Assembly: GCA_946699065.1 (NCBI GenBank)
Contig: CAMPDV010001441.1
Span: 51,408 to 115,407, forward strand
Direction of reading: 5' to 3'
Length of the DNA stretch: 64,000 bases
Source: Loxodes magnus
Taxonomy: Eukaryota; Ciliophora; Karyorelictea; Loxodida; Loxodidae
Part shown: positions 41,401-56,400 of the stretch, one piece after another
Position numbering within the stretch: position 1 is the stretch's first letter
Layout: every line of letters starts with the position of its first letter
Notes under the pieces: generated by a model
Database searches by the model: none
The model's input: only the letters and a program-made list of their open reading frames with translations
What the model was told of the DNA's origin: nothing
Translations under genes and position numbers: made by a program

Positions 41401-44400
41401 CCATGAGTGGTCACACTAATTCTGTATTATCTGTGGCTATATCCAGTAATTCAGAGTTCATCGTATCGGGAAGTTATGATTAGACGGTGAGACTATGGGA
41501 CGTCAAGACAGGTACCTGTAAGACCATGAGTGGTCACACACATTATGTATGATCTGTGGCTATATCCAGTAATTCAGAGTTCATCGTATCGGGAAGTGGA
41601 GATTAGACGGTGAGACTATGGGACGTCAAGACAGGTACCTGTAAGACCATGAGTGGTCACACACATTATGTATCATCTGTGGCTATATCCAGTAATTCAG
41701 AGTTCATCGTATCGGAAAGTTATGATTAGACGGTGAGACTATGGGACGTCAAGACAGGTACCTGTAAGACCATGAGTGGTCACACACATTATGTATTATC
41801 TGTGGCTATATCCAGTAATTCAGAGTTCATCGTATCGGAAAGTTATGATTAGACGGTGAGACTATGGGACGTCAAGACAGGTACCTGTAAGACCATGAGT
41901 GGTCACACACATTATGTATTATCTGTGGCTATATCCAGTAATTCAGAGTTCATCGTATCGGGAAGTGGAGATTATACGGTGAGACTATGGGACGTCAAGA
42001 CAGGTACCTGTAAGACCATGAGTGGTCACACACATTATGTATGATCTGTGGCTATATCCAGTAATTCAGAGTTCATCGTATCGGGAAGTGGAGATTATAC
42101 GGTGAGACTATGGGACGTCAAGACAGGTACCTGTAAGACCATTAGTGGTCACACACATTAGGTATGATCTGTGGCTATATCCAGTAATTCAGAGTTCATC
42201 GTATCGGAAAGTTATGATTAGACGGTGAGACTATGGGACGTCAAGACAGGTACCTGTAAGACCATGAGTGGTCACACACATTATGTATCATCTGTGGCTA
42301 TATCCAGTAATTCAGAGTTCATCGTATCGGGAAGTTGAGATTATACGGTGAGACTATGGGACGTCAAGACAGGTACCTGTAAGACCATGAGTGGTCACAC
42401 TAGTCATGTATCAGCTGTGGCTATATCCAGTAATTCAGAGTTCATCGTATCGGGAAGTTGAGATTAGACGGTGAGACTATGGGACGTCAAGACAGGTACC
42501 TGTAAGACCATGAGTGGTCACACACATTAGGTATGATCTGTGGCTATATCCAGTAATTCAGAGTTCATCGTATCGGGAAGTGGAGATTATACGGTGAGAC
42601 TATGGGACGTCAAGACAGGTACCTGTAAGACCATGAGTGGTCACACACATTATGTATTATCTGTGGCTATATCCAGTAATTCAGAGTTCATCGTATCGGG
42701 AAGTGCAGATTATACGGTGAGACTATGGGACGTCAAAACAGGTACCTGTAAGACCATGAGTGGTCACACTAGTCATGTATCAGCTGTGGCTATATCCAGT
42801 AATTCAGAGTTCATCGTATCGGGAAGTGGAGATTATACGGTGAGACTATGGGACGTCAAGACAGGTACCTGTAAGACCATGAGTGGTCACACTAATTCTG
42901 TATTATCTGTGGCTATATCCAGTAATTCAGAGTTCATCGTATCGGGAAGTTATGATTAGACGGTGAGACTATGGGACGTCAAGACAGGTACCTGTAAGAC
43001 CATGAGTGGTCACACACATTATGTATGATCTGTGGCTATATCCAGTAATTCAGAGTTCATCGTATCGGGAAGTGGAGATTAGACGGTGAGACTATGGGAC
43101 GTCAAGACAGGTACCTGTAAGACCATGAGTGGTCACACTAGTCATGTATCAGCTGTGGCTATATCCAGTAATTCAGAGTTCATCGTATCGGGAAGTGCAG
43201 ATTATACGGTGAGACTATGGGACGTCAAAACAGGTACCTGTAAGACCATGAGTGGTCACACACATTATGTATTATCTGTGGCTATATCCAGTAATTCAGA
43301 GTTCATCGTATCGGAAAGTTATGATTATACGGTGAGACTATGGGACGTCAAGACAGGTACCTGTAAGACCATGAGTGGTCACACACATTAGGTATTATCT
43401 GTGGCTATATCCAGTAATTCAGAGTTCATCGTATCGGAAAGTGCAGATTAGACGGTGAGACTATGGGACGTCAAGACAGGTACCTGTAAGACCATGAGTG
43501 GTCACACACATTAGGTATGATCTGTGGCTATATCCAGTAATTCAGAGTTCATCGTATCGGGAAGTTATGATTAGACGGTGAGACTATGGGACGTCAAGAC
43601 AGGTACCTGTAAGACCATGAGTGGTCACACACATTATGTATTATCTGTGGCTATATCCAGTAATTCAGAGTTCATCGTATCGGAAAGTTATGATTAGACG
43701 GTGAGACTATGGGACGTCAAGACAGGTACCTGTAAGACCATGAGTGGTCACACACATTAGGTATGATCTGTGGCTATATCCAGTAATTCAGAGTTCATCG
43801 TATCGGGAAGTGGAGATTATACGGTGAGACTATGGGACGTCAAGACAGGTACCTGTAAGACCATGAGTGGTCACACACATTATGTATGATCTGTGGCTAT
43901 ATCCAGTAATTCAGAGTTCATCGTATCGGAAAGTTATGATTAGACGGTGAGACTATGGGACGTCAAGACAGGTACCTGTAAGACCATGAGTGGTCACACA
44001 CATTATGTATTATCTGTGGCTATATCCAGTAATTCAGAGTTCATCGTATCGGAAAGTTATGATTAGACGGTGAGACTATGGGACGTCAAGACAGGTACCT
44101 GTAAGACCATGAGTGGTCACACACATTAGGTATGATCTGTGGCTATATCCAGTAATTCAGAGTTCATCGTATCGGGAAGTGCAGATTATACGGTGAGACT
44201 ATGGGACGTCAAAACAGGTACCTGTAAGACCATGAGTGGTCACACTAGTCATGTATCAGCTGTGGCTATATCCAGTAATTCAGAGTTCATCGTATCGGGA
44301 AGTGGAGATTATACGGTGAGACTATGGGACGTCAAGACAGGTACCTGTAAGACCATGAGTGGTCACACTAATTCTGTATTATCTGTGGCTATATCCAGTA

Positions 44401-47400
44401 ATTCAGAGTTCATCGTATCGGGAAGTTATGATTAGACGGTGAGACTATGGGACGTCAAGACAGGTACCTGTAAGACCATGAGTGGTCACACACATTATGT
44501 ATGATCTGTGGCTATATCCAGTAATTCAGAGTTCATCGTATCGGGAAGTGGAGATTAGACGGTGAGACTATGGGACGTCAAGACAGGTACCTGTAAGACC
44601 ATGAGTGGTCACACACATTAGGTATGATCTGTGGCTATATCCAGTAATTCAGAGTTCATCGTATCGGGAAGTGGAGATTATACGGTGAGACTATGGGACG
44701 TCAAGACAGGTACCTGTAAGACCATGAGTGGTCACACACATTATGTATTATCTGTGGCTATATCCAGTAATTCAGAGTTCATCGTATCGGGAAGTTATGA
44801 TTAGACGGTGAGACTATGGGACGTCAAGACAGGTACCTGTAAGACCATGAGTGGTCACACACATTAGGTATGATCTGTGGCTATATCCAGTAATTCAGAG
44901 TTCATCGTATCGGGAAGTGGAGATTATACGGTGAGACTATGGGACGTCAAGACAGGTACCTGTAAGACCATGAGTGGTCACACACATTAGGTATGATCTG
45001 TGGCTATATCCAGTAATTCAGAGTTCATCGTATCGGGAAGTGCAGATTAGACGGTGAGACTATGGGACGTCAAGACAGGTACCTGTAAGACCATGAGTGG
45101 TCACACACATTAGGTATGATCTGTGGCTATATCCAGTAATTCAGAGTTCATCGTATCGGAAAGTGGAGATTATACGGTGAGACTATGGGACGTCAAGACA
45201 GGTACCTGTAAGACCATGAGTGGTCACACTAGTCATGTATCAGCTGTGGCTATATCCAGTAATTCAGAGTTCATCGTATCGGGAAGTGCAGATTAGACGG
45301 TGAGACTATGGGACGTCAAGACAGGTACCTGTAAGACCATGAGTGGTCACACACATCAGGTATATGCTGTGGCTATATCCAGTAATTCAGAGTTCATCGT
45401 ATCGGAAAGTTATGATTATACGGTGAGACTATGGGACGTCAAGACAGGTACCTGTAAGACCATGAGTGGTCACACACATTAGGTATGATCTGTGGCTATA
45501 TCCAGTAATTCAGAGTTCATCGTATCGGAAAGTTATGATTAGACGGTGAGACTATGGGACGTCAAGACAGGTACCTGTAAGACCATGAGTGGTCACACAC
45601 ATTATGTATTATCTGTGGCTATATCCAGTAATTCAGAGTTCATCGTATCGGGAAGTTGAGATTAGACGGTGAGACTATGGGACGTCAAGACAGGTACCTG
45701 TAAGACCATGAGTGGTCACACACATCAGGTATATGCTGTGGCTATATCAAGTAATTCAGAGTTCATCGTATCGGAAAGTTATGATTATACGGTGAGACTA
45801 TGGGACGTCAAGACAGGTACCTGTAAGACCATGAGTGGTCACACACATTAGGTATGATCTGTGGCTATATCCAGTAATTCAGAGTTCATCGTATCGGGAA
45901 GTTGAGATTAGACGGTGAGACTATGGGACGTCAAGACAGGTACCTGTAAGACCATGAGTGGTCACACTAGTCATGTATCAGCTGTGACTATATCCAGTAA
46001 TTCAGAGTTCATCGTATCGTGAAGTGCAGATTATACGGTGAGACTATGGGACGTCAAGACAGGTACCTGTAAGACCATGAGTGGTCGCACACATCAGGTA
46101 TATGCTGTGGCTATATCCAGTAATTCAGAGTTCATCGTATCGGGAAGTTATGATTAGACGGTGAGACTATGGGACGTCAAGACAGGTACCTGTAAGACCA
46201 TGAGTGGTCACACACATTAGGTATGATCTGTGGCTATATCCAGTAATTCAGAGTTCATCGTATCGGAAAGTTATGATTAGACGGTGAGACTATGGGACGT
46301 CAAGACAGGTACCTGTAAGACCATGAGTGGTCACACACATTAGGTATGATCTGTGGCTATATCCAGTAATTCAGAGTTCATCGTATCGGAAAGTTATGAT
46401 TAGACGGTGAGACTATGGGACGTCAAGACAGGTACCTGTAAGACCATGAGTGGTCACACTAGTCATGTATCAGCTGTGACTATATCCAGTAATTCAGAGT
46501 TCATCGTATCGTGAAGTGCAGATTATACGGTGAGACTATGGGACGTCAAAACAGGTACCTGTAAGACCATGAGTGGTCACACACATTATGTATTATCTGT
46601 GGCTATATCCAGTAATTCAGAGTTCATCGTATCGGGAAGTGCAGATTAGACGGTGAGACTATGGGACGTCAAGACAGGTACCTGTAAGACCATGAGTGGT
46701 CACACACATTAGGTATGATCTGTGGCTATATCCAGTAATTCAGAGTTCATCGTATCGGGAAGTGCAGATTAGACGGTGAGACTATGGGACGTCAAGACAG
46801 GTACCTGTAAGACCATGAGTGGTCACACACATTAGGTATGATCTGTGGCTATATCCAGTAATTCAGAGTTCATCGTATCGGAAAGTGGAGATTATACGGT
46901 GAGACTATGGGACGTCAAGACAGGTACCTGTAAGACCATGAGTGGTCACACTAGTCATGTATCAGCTGTGGCTATATCCAGTAATTCAGAGTTCATCGTA
47001 TCGGGAAGTGCAGATTAGACGGTGAGACTATGGGACGTCAAGACAGGTACCTGTAAGACCATGAGTGGTCACACACATCAGGTATATGCTGTGGCTATAT
47101 CCAGTAATTCAGAGTTCATCGTATCGGAAAGTTATGATTATACGGTGAGACTATGGGACGTCAAGACAGGTACCTGTAAGACCATGAGTGGTCACACACA
47201 TTAGGTATGATCTGTGTCTATATCCAGTAATTCAGAGTTCATCGTATCGGAAAGTTATGATTAGACGGTGAGACTATGGGACGTCAAGACAGGTACCTGT
47301 AAGACCATGAGTGGTCACACACATTAGGTATGATCTGTGTCTATATCCAGTAATTCAGAGTTCATCGTATCGGGAAGTGGAGATTATACGGTGAGACTAT

Positions 47401-50400
47401 GGGACGTCAAGACAGGTACCTGTAAGACCATGAGTGGTCACACACATTATGTATGATCTGTGGCTATATCCAGTAATTCAGAGTTCATCGTATCGGGAAG
47501 TGGAGATTATACGGTGAGACTATGGGACGTCAAGACAGGTACCTGTAAGACCATGAGTGGTCACACACATTAGGTATGATCTGTGGCTATATCCAGTAAT
47601 TCAGAGTTCATCGTATCGGGAAGTTATGATTAGACGGTGAGACTATGGGACGTCAAGACAGGTACCTGTAAGACCATGAGTGGTCACACTAGTCATGTAT
47701 CAGCTGTGGCTATATCCAGTAATTCAGAGTTCATCGTATCGGGAAGTGGAGATTATACGGTGAGACTATGGGACGTCAAGACAGGTACCTGTAAGACCAT
47801 GAGTGGTCACACTAATTCTGTATTATCTGTGGCTATATCCAGTAATTCAGAGTTCATCGTATCGGGAAGTGGAGATTATACGGTGAGACTATGGGACGTC
47901 AAGACAGGTACCTGTAAGACCATGAGTGGTCACACACATTAGGTATGATCTGTGGCTATATCCAGTAATTCAGAGTTCATCGTATCGGGAAGTTGAGATT
48001 AGACGGTGAGACTATGGGACGTCAAGACAGGTACCTGTAAGACCATGAGTGGTCACACTAGTCATGTATCAGCTGTGACTATATCCAGTGATTCAGAGTT
48101 CATCGTATCGGGAAGTTATGATAAGACGGTGAGACTATGGGACGTCAAGACAGGTACCTGTAAGACCATGAGTGGTCACACTAGTCATGTATCAGCTGTG
48201 GCTATATCCAGTAATTCAGAGTTCATCGTATCGGAAAGTGCAGATTATACGGTGAGACTATGGGACGTCAAAACAGGTACCTGTAAGACCATGAAATGTC
48301 ACACACATTATGTATTATCTGTGGCTATATCCAGTAATTCAGAGTTCATCGTATCGGGAAGTTATGATTAGACGGTGAGACTATGGGACGTCAAGACAGG
48401 TACCTGTAAGACCATGAGTGGTCACACACATTATGTATTATCTGTGGCTATATCCAGTAATTCAGAGTTCATCGTATCGGGAAGTTGAGATTAGACGGTG
48501 AGACTATGGGACGTCAAGACAGGTACCTGTAAGACCATGAGTGGTCACACACATTATGTATTATCTGTGGCTATATCCAGTAATTCAGAGTTCATCGTAT
48601 CGGGAAGTGGAGATTATACGGTGAGACTATAGGACTTCAAGACAGGTACCTGTAAGACCATGAGTGGTCACACACATTAGGTATTATCTGTGGCTATATC
48701 CAGTAATTCAGAGTTCATCGTATCGGGAAGTTGAGATTATACGGTGAGACTATGGGACGTCAAGACAGGTACCTGTAAGACCATGAGTGGTCACACACAT
48801 TAGGTATGATCTGTGGCTATATCCAGTAATTCAGAGTTCATCGTATCGGGAAGTGGAGATTATACGGTGAGACTATGGGACGTCAAGACAGGTACCTGTA
48901 AGACCATGAGTGGTCACACACATTAGGTATGATCTGTGGCTATATCCAGTAATTCAGAGTTCATCGTATCGGAAAGTTATGATTAGACGGTGAGACTATG
49001 GGACGTCAAGACAGGTACCTGTAAGACCATGAGTGGTCACACACATTATGTATGATCTGTGGCTATATCCAGTAATTCAGAGTTCATCGTATCGGGAAGT
49101 TATGATTATACGGTGAGACTATGGGACGTCAAGACAGGTACCTGTAAGACCATGAGTGGTCACACACATTAGGTATGATCTGTGGCTATATCCAGTAATT
49201 CAGAGTTCATCGTATCGGAAAGTTATGATTAGACGGTGAGACTATGGGACGTCAAGACAGGTACCTGTAAGACCATGAGTGGTCACACACATTAGGTATG
49301 ATCTGTGGCTATATCCAGTAATTCAGAGTTCATCGTATCGGAAAGTTATGATTAGACGGTGAGACTATGGGACGTCAAGACAGGTACCTGTAAGACCATG
49401 AGTGGTCGCACACATCAGGTATATGCTGTGGCTATATCCAGTAATTCAGAGTTCATCGTATCGGGAAGTTATGATTAGACGGTGAGACTATGGGACGTCA
49501 AGACAGGTACCTGTAAGACCATGAGTGGTCACACACATTAGGTATGATCTGTGGCTATATCCAGTAATTCAGAGTTCATCGTATCGGAAAGTTATGATTA
49601 GACGGTGAGACTATGGGACGTCAAGACAGGTACCTGTAAGACCATGAGTGGTCACACACATTATGTATTATCTGTGGCTATATCCAGTAATTCAGAGTTC
49701 ATCGTATCGGGAAGTTGAGATTAGACGGTGAGACTATGGGACGTCAAGACAGGTACCTGTAAGACCATGAGTGGTCACACTAGTCATGTATCAGCTGTGG
49801 CTATATCCAGTAATTCAGAGTTCATCGTATCGGGAAGTGGAGATTAGACGGTGAGACTATGGGACGTCAAGACAGGTACCTGTAAGACAATGAGTGGTCA
49901 CACACATTAGGTATGATCTGTGGCTATATCCAGTAATTCAGAGTTCATCGTATCGGGAAGTGCAGATTAGACGGTGAGACTATGGGACGTCAAGACAGGT
50001 ACCTGTAAGACCATGAGTGGTCACACACATTAGGTATGATCTGTGGCTATATCCAGTAATTCAGAGTTCATCGTATCGGAAAGTTATGATTAGACGGTGA
50101 GACTATGGGACGTCAAGACAGGTACCTGTAAGACCATGAGTGGTCACACACATTAGGTATGATCTGTGGCTATATCCAGTAATTCAGAGTTCATCGTATC
50201 GGGAAGTGGAGATTAGACGGTGAGACTATGGGACGTCAAGACAGGTACCTGTAAGACCATGAGTGGTCACACACATTAGGTATGATCTGTGGCTATATCC
50301 AGTAATTCAGAGTTCATCGTATCGGAAAGTTATGATTAGACGGTGAGACTATGGGACGTCAAGACAGGTACCTGTAAGACCATGAGTGGTCACACTAGTC

Positions 50401-53400
50401 ATGTATCAGCTGTGGCTATATCCAGTAATTCAGAGTTCATCGTATCGGGAAGTGCAGATTAGACGGTGAGACTATGGGACGTCAAGACAGGTACCTGTAA
50501 GACAATGAGTGGTCACACACATTAGGTATGATCTGTGGCTATATCCAGTAATTCAGAGTTCATCGTATCGGGAAGTGCAGATTAGACGGTGAGACTATGG
50601 GACGTCAAGACAGGTACCTGTAAGACCATGAGTGGTCACACACATTAGGTATGATCTGTGGCTATATCCAGTAATTCAGAGTTCATCGTATCGGAAAGTT
50701 ATGATTAGACGGTGAGACTATGGGACGTCAAGACAGGTACCTGTAAGACCATGAGTGGTCACACTAGTCATGTATCAGCTGTGGCTATATCCAGTAATTC
50801 AGAGTTCATCGTATCGGGAAGTGCAGATTAGACGGTGAGACTATGGGACGTCAAGACAGGTACCTGTAAGACCATGAGTGGTCACACACATTAGGTATGA
50901 TCTGTGGCTATATCCAGTAATTCAGAGTTCATCGTATCGGAAAGTTATGATTAGACGGTGAGACTATGGGACGTCAAGACAGGTACCTGTAAGACCATGA
51001 GTGGTCACACACATTATGTATGATCTGTGGCTATATCCAGTAATTCAGAGTTCATCGTATCGGGAAGTGCAGATTATACGGTGAGACTATGGGACGTCAA
51101 GACAGGTACCTGTAAGACCATGAGTGGTCACACACATTAGGTATGATCTGTGGCTATATCCAGTAATTCAGAGTTCATCGTATCGGGAAGTTATGATGAG
51201 ACGGTGAGACTATGGGACGTCAAGACAGGTACCTGTAAGACCATGAGTGGTCACACACATTAGGTATGATCTGTGGCTATATCCAGTAATTCAGAGTTCA
51301 TCGTATCGGAAAGTTATGATTAGACGGTGAGACTATGGGACGTCAAGACAGGTACCTGTAAGACCATGAGTGGTCACACTTATTCTGTATATGCTGTGGC
51401 TATATCCAGTGATTCAGAGTTCATCGTATCGGGAAGTTATGATGAGACGGTGAGACTATGGGACGTCAAGACAGGTACCTGTAAGACCATGAGTGGTCAC
51501 ACACATTAGGTATGATCTGTGGCTATATCCAGTAATTCAGAGTTCATCGTATCGGGAAGTTGAGATTATACGGTGAGACTATGGGACGTCAAGACAGGTA
51601 CCTGTAAGACCATGAGTGGTCACACTAGTCATGTATCAGCTGTGACTATATCCAGTAATTCAGAGTTCATCGTATCGTGAAGTGCAGATTATACGGTGAG
51701 ACTATGGGACGTCAAAACAGGTACCTGTAAGACCATGAGTGGTCACACACATTATGTATTATCTGTGGCTATATCCAGTAATTCAGAGTTCATCGTATCG
51801 GAAAGTTATGATTAGACGGTGAGACTATGGGACGTCAAGACAGGTACCTGTAAGACCATGAGTGGTCACACACATTATGTATTATCTGTGGCTATATCCA
51901 GTAATTCAGAGTTCATCGTATCGGGAAGTGGAGATTATACGGTGAGACTATGGGACGTCAAGACAGGTACCTGTAAGACCATGAGTGGTCACACACATTA
52001 TGTATTATCTGTGGCTATATCCAGTAATTCAGAGTTCATCGTATCGGGAAGTGGAGATTATACGGTGAGACTATGGGACGTCAAGACAGGTACCTGTAAG
52101 ACCATGAGTGGTCACACACATTAGGTATGATCTGTGGCTATATCCAGTAATTCAGAGTTCATCGTATCGGGAAGTGCAGATTAGACGGTGAGACTATGGG
52201 ACGTCAAGACAGGTACCTGTAAGACCATGAGTGGTCACACACATTAGGTATGATCTGTGGCTATATCCAGTAATTCAGAGTTCATCGTATCGGAAAGTGG
52301 AGATTATACGGTGAGACTATGGGACGTCAAGACAGGTACCTGTAAGACCATGAGTGGTCACACTAGTCATGTATCAGCTGTGGCTATATCCAGTAATTCA
52401 GAGTTCATCGTATCGGGAAGTGCAGATTAGACGGTGAGACTATGGGACGTCAAGACAGGTACCTGTAAGACCATGAGTGGTCACACACATTATGTATCAT
52501 CTGTGGCTATATCCAGTAATTCAGAGTTCATCGTATCGGGAAGTGGAGATTATACGGTGAGACTATGGGACGTCAAGACAGGTACCTGTAAGACCATGAG
52601 TGGTCACACACATTAGGTATGATCTGTGGCTATATCCAGTAATTCAGAGTTCATCGTATCGGGAAGTGGAGATTATACGGTGAGACTATGGGACGTCAAG
52701 ACAGGTACCTGTAAGACCATGAGTGGTCACACACATTAGGTATGATCTGTGGCTATATCCAGTAATTCAGAGTTCATCGTATCGGGAAGTGCAGATTAGA
52801 CGGTGAGACTATGGGACGTCAAGACAGGTACCTGTAAGACCATGAGTGGTCACACACATTAGGTATGATCTGTGGCTATATCCAGTAATTCAGAGTTCAT
52901 CGTATCGGAAAGTGGAGATTATACGGTGAGACTATGGGACGTCAAGACAGGTACCTGTAAGACCATGAGTGGTCACACTAGTCATGTATCAGCTGTGGCT
53001 ATATCCAGTAATTCAGAGTTCATCGTATCGGGAAGTGCAGATTAGACGGTGAGACTATGGGACGTCAAGACAGGTACCTGTAAGACCATGAGTGGTCACA
53101 CACATCAGGTATATGCTGTGGCTATATCCAGTAATTCAGAGTTCATCGTATCGGAAAGTTATGATTATACGGTGAGACTATGGGACGTCAAGACAGGTAC
53201 CTGTAAGACCATGAGTGGTCACACACATTAGGTATGATCTGTGGCTATATCCAGTAATTCAGAGTTCATCGTATCGGAAAGTTATGATTAGACGGTGAGA
53301 CTATGGGACGTCAAGACAGGTACCTGTAAGACCATGAGTGGTCACACACATTATGTATTATCTGTGGCTATATCCAGTAATTCAGAGTTCATCGTATCGG

Positions 53401-56400
53401 GAAGTTGAGATTAGACGGTGAGACTATGGGACGTCAAGACAGGTACCTGTAAGACCATGAGTGGTCACACACATCAGGTATATGCTGTGGCTATATCAAG
53501 TAATTCAGAGTTCATCGTATCGGAAAGTTATGATTATACGGTGAGACTATGGGACGTCAAGACAGGTACCTGTAAGACCATGAGTGGTCACACACATTAG
53601 GTATGATCTGTGGCTATATCCAGTAATTCAGAGTTCATCGTATCGGGAAGTTGAGATTAGACGGTGAGACTATGGGACGTCAAGACAGGTACCTGTAAGA
53701 CCATGAGTGGTCACACTAGTCATGTATCAGCTGTGACTATATCCAGTAATTCAGAGTTCATCGTATCGTGAAGTGCAGATTATACGGTGAGACTATGGGA
53801 CGTCAAAACAGGTACCTGTAAGACCATGAGTGGTCACACACATTATGTATTATCTGTGGCTATATCCAGTAATTCAGAGTTCATCGTATCGGAAAGTTAT
53901 GATTAGACGGTGAGACTATGGGACGTCAAGACAGGTACCTGTAAGACCATGAGTGGTCACACACATTATGTATTATCTGTGGCTATATCCAGTAATTCAG
54001 AGTTCATCGTATCGGGAAGTGGAGATTATACGGTGAGACTATGGGACGTCAAGACAGGTACCTGTAAGACCATGAGTGGTCACACACATTATGTATGATC
54101 TGTGGCTATATCCAGTAATTCAGAGTTCATCGTATCGGGAAGTTATGATTAGACGGTGAGACTATGGGACGTCAAGACAGGTACCTGTAAGACCATGAGT
54201 GGTCACACACATTAGGTATGATCTGTGGCTATATCCAGTAATTCAGAGTTCATCGTATCGGGAAGTGGAGATTAGACGGTGAGACTATGGGACGTCAAGA
54301 CAGGTACCTGTAAGACCATGAGTGGTCACACACATTAGGTATGATCTGTGGCTATATCCAGTAATTCAGAGTTCATCGTATCGGGAAGTGGAGATTATAC
54401 GGTGAGACTATGGGACGTCAAGACAGGTACCTGTAAGACCATGAGTGGTCGCACACATCAGGTATATGCTGTGGCTATATCCAGTAATTCAGAGTTCATC
54501 GTATCGGAAAGTTATGATTAGACGGTGAGACTATGGGACGTCAAGACAGGTACCTGTAAGACCATGAGTGGTCACACACATTAGGTATGATCTGTGGCTA
54601 TATCCAGTAATTCAGAGTTCATCGTATCGGAAAGTTATGATTAGACGGTGAGACTATGGGACGTCAAGACAGGTACCTGTAAGACCATGAGTGGTCACAC
54701 TAGTCATGTATCAGCTGTGGCTATATCCAGTAATTCAGAGTTCATCGTATCGGGAAGTGCAGATTAGACGGTGAGACTATGGGACGTCAAGACAGGTACC
54801 TGTAAGACCATGAGTGGTCACACACATTATATATCATCTGTGGCTATATCCAGTAATTCAGAGTTCATCGTATCGGAAAGTTATGATTATACGGTGAGAC
54901 TATGGGACGTCAAGACAGGTACCTGTAAGACCATGAGTGGTCACACTAGTCATGTATCAGCTGTGGCTATATCCAGTAATTCAGAGTTCATCGTATCGGA
55001 AAGTTATGATTAGACGGTGAGACTATGGGACGTCAAGACAGGTACCTGTAAGACCATGAGTGGTCACACACATTAGGTATGATCTGTGGCTATATCCAGT
55101 AATTCAGAGTTCATCGTATCGGAAAGTTATGATTATACGGTGAGACTATGGGACGTCAAGACAGGTACCTGTAAGACCATGAGTGGTCACACTAGTCATG
55201 TATCAGCTGTGGCTATATCCAGTAATTCAGAGTTCATCGTATCGGGAAGTGGAGATTATACGGTGAGACTATGGGACGTCAAGACAGGTACCTGTAAGAC
55301 CATGAGTGGTCACACACATTAGGTATGATCTGTGGCTATATCCAGTAATTCAGAGTTCATCGTATCGGAAAGTTATGATTAGACGGTGAGACTATGGGAC
55401 GTCAAGACAGGTACCTGTAAGACCATGAGTGGTCACACACATTAGGTATGATCTGTGGCTATATCCAGTAATTCAGAGTTCATCGTATCGGGAAGTGCAG
55501 ATTAGACGGTGAGACTATGGGACGTCAAGACAGGTACCTGTAAGACCATGAGTGGTCACACACATTAGGTATGATCTGTGGCTATATCCAGTAATTCAGA
55601 GTTCATCGTATCGGAAAGTGGAGATTATACGGTGAGACTATGGGACGTCAAGACAGGTACCTGTAAGACCATGAGTGGTCACACTAGTCATGTATCAGCT
55701 GTGGCTATATCCAGTAATTCAGAGTTCATCGTATCGGGAAGTGCAGATTAGACGGTGAGACTATGGGACGTCAAGACAGGTACCTGTAAGACCATGAGTG
55801 GTCACACACATTATGTATTATCTGTGGCTATATCCAGTAATTCAGAGTTCATCGTATCGGGAAGTGGAGATTATACGGTGAGACTATGGGACGTCAAGAC
55901 AGGTACCTGTAAGACCATGAGTGGTCACACACATTAGGTATGATCTGTGGCTATATCCAGTAATTCAGAGTTCATCGTATCGGGAAGTTATGATGAGACG
56001 GTGAGACTATGGGACGTCAAGACAGGTACCTGTAAGACCATGAGTGGTCACACACATTAGGTATGATCTGTGGCTATATCCAGTAATTCAGAGTTCATCG
56101 TATCGGGAAGTGCAGATTAGACGGTGAGACTATGGGACGTCAAGACAGGTACCTGTAAGACCATGAGTGGTCACACACATTATGTATTATCTGTGGCTAT
56201 ATCCAGTAATTCAGAGTTCATCGTATCGGGAAGTGGAGATTATACGGTGAGACTATGGGACGTCAAGACAGGTACCTGTAAGACCATGAGTGGTCACACA
56301 CATTAGGTATGATCTGTGGCTATATCCAGTAATTCAGAGTTCATCGTATCGGGAAGTTATGATGAGACGGTGAGACTATGGGACGTCAAGACAGGTACCT

